Of a stretch of DNA of 5,558 nucleotides, positions 5,326 to 5,558 are shown in pieces; the first letter of the stretch is position 1; each line of letters starts with the position of its first letter. The translations under genes were made by a program, and so were the position numbers. Under the pieces are notes generated by a model. That model was not told where the DNA came from. It saw only the letters and a list, made by a program, of their open reading frames with translations, and ran no database searches. The stretch is from an uncultured Beijerinckiaceae bacterium (GTDB taxonomy: Bacteria > Pseudomonadota > Alphaproteobacteria > Rhizobiales > Beijerinckiaceae): assembly GCA_937863205.1 (NCBI GenBank), contig CALMGA010000520.1, forward strand, positions 1 to 5,558. The letters are read 5' to 3'.

Positions 5326-5558
5326 GTGTTCGCCGCTCGACCAAGTTCATCCGCGCCGCGTCACGCCCGGACAAGCTCGACACCCCCGCGGATCAGGGTG
5401 ATCCTGGTGTTCACCTGCGGGTACTTCGTTTCCTACCTGTTCCGCGGCACCAACATCAGTTTCGCCCCGTCGCTGACCCGCGACACCGGGCTGAGCGCCG
5501 GCATCCTCGGCCTCGTCACGAGCATGTACTTCCTCGGCTTCGCGGCCGCGCAGGTCCC
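5326..5558 (+). CDS. MFS transporter, N-terminal part, runs off the right edge
   Basis: This open frame continues past the window end; 77 codons are visible if it starts at GTG 5326. The translation is typical of the first two transmembrane helices of a major facilitator superfamily transporter. TM1 is around residues 25-39 (VILVFTCGYFVSYLFR). A short loop with GTNISFAPSLTRDTGLSAG follows, then TM2 from about residue 60 (ILGLVTSMYFLGFAAAQV). The pattern resembles the metabolite-transporter branch, in which a LGL.TS.YF.GFA..Q motif is common. The start is uncertain. The frame contains no ATG, is open back to 5200 (TAG at 5197-5199), and offers GTG at 5281, 5326 and 5398, none with a clear Shine-Dalgarno site. 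GTG 5326 gives a 24-residue cytoplasmic lead; GTG 5398 would begin at the membrane segment itself. Substrate is unknown. It is codirectional with the TetR gene but separated by about 500 bases, so joint function with the oxidoreductase is only a possibility. Confidence 0.85.
   Translation, partial: MFAARPSSSAPRHARTSSTPPRIRVILVFTCGYFVSYLFRGTNISFAPSLTRDTGLSAGILGLVTSMYFLGFAAAQV

Noticed and set aside
4952..5383. A 143-codon minus-strand frame in the gene-poor stretch
   Set aside because: It starts at GTG, would end amid overlapping frames of the same strand, resembles no family I know, and its start overlaps the lead of the MFS transporter. Kept only as a possible remnant.
1..5558. CRISPR arrays, tRNA or rRNA genes, transposases, toxin-antitoxin or phage genes
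   Set aside because: No regularly spaced repeats, RNA-gene signatures or characteristic protein motifs were seen on either strand.

Overview
The window is high-GC DNA (a hand count of one 60-base line inside paoC gives about 72% G+C) with bacterial gene layout, Shine-Dalgarno sites, GTG starts and a sigma70-type promoter. A high-GC proteobacterium is the most likely source, but nothing here fixes the genus.

Layout. Positions 1-301 hold no gene I can defend, but do contain a strong hairpin (269-295) just past the end of the main operon. Positions 4107 down to 302 on the minus strand form a tight three-gene operon for a heterotrimeric molybdenum hydroxylase of the PaoABC (YagTSR) aldehyde oxidoreductase type. 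It encodes a 2Fe-2S subunit (paoA), an FAD/4Fe-4S subunit (paoB) and a molybdopterin subunit (paoC). paoA and paoB overlap by 4 bases, and paoB and paoC are 15 bases apart. A TetR-family regulator (4207-4818, plus) is divergently transcribed. Positions 4819-5325 are a less GC-rich stretch with no convincing gene. The right end holds the first two membrane segments of an MFS transporter that runs off the window.

How it works together. By homology the enzyme oxidises aldehydes, probably aromatic ones, to carboxylic acids; electrons pass from molybdenum through the 2Fe-2S centres to FAD. The clearest regulatory signal is in the 99-base divergent region. A near-consensus promoter facing paoA (TTGAAA, 16 bases, TATAAT) has its spacer filled by a 7+3+7 palindrome that looks like a TetR operator. 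The simplest model is that the divergent TetR protein represses paoABC until an aldehyde or related ligand releases it. A second palindrome sits at the predicted 5' end of the paoA transcript.

The gene content is of known type. The points worth a second look are the promoter/operator geometry, the lack of a Tat leader on PaoA (unlike the periplasmic E. coli enzyme), the absence of a paoD-type maturation gene in the window, and the unexplained 4819-5325 stretch.
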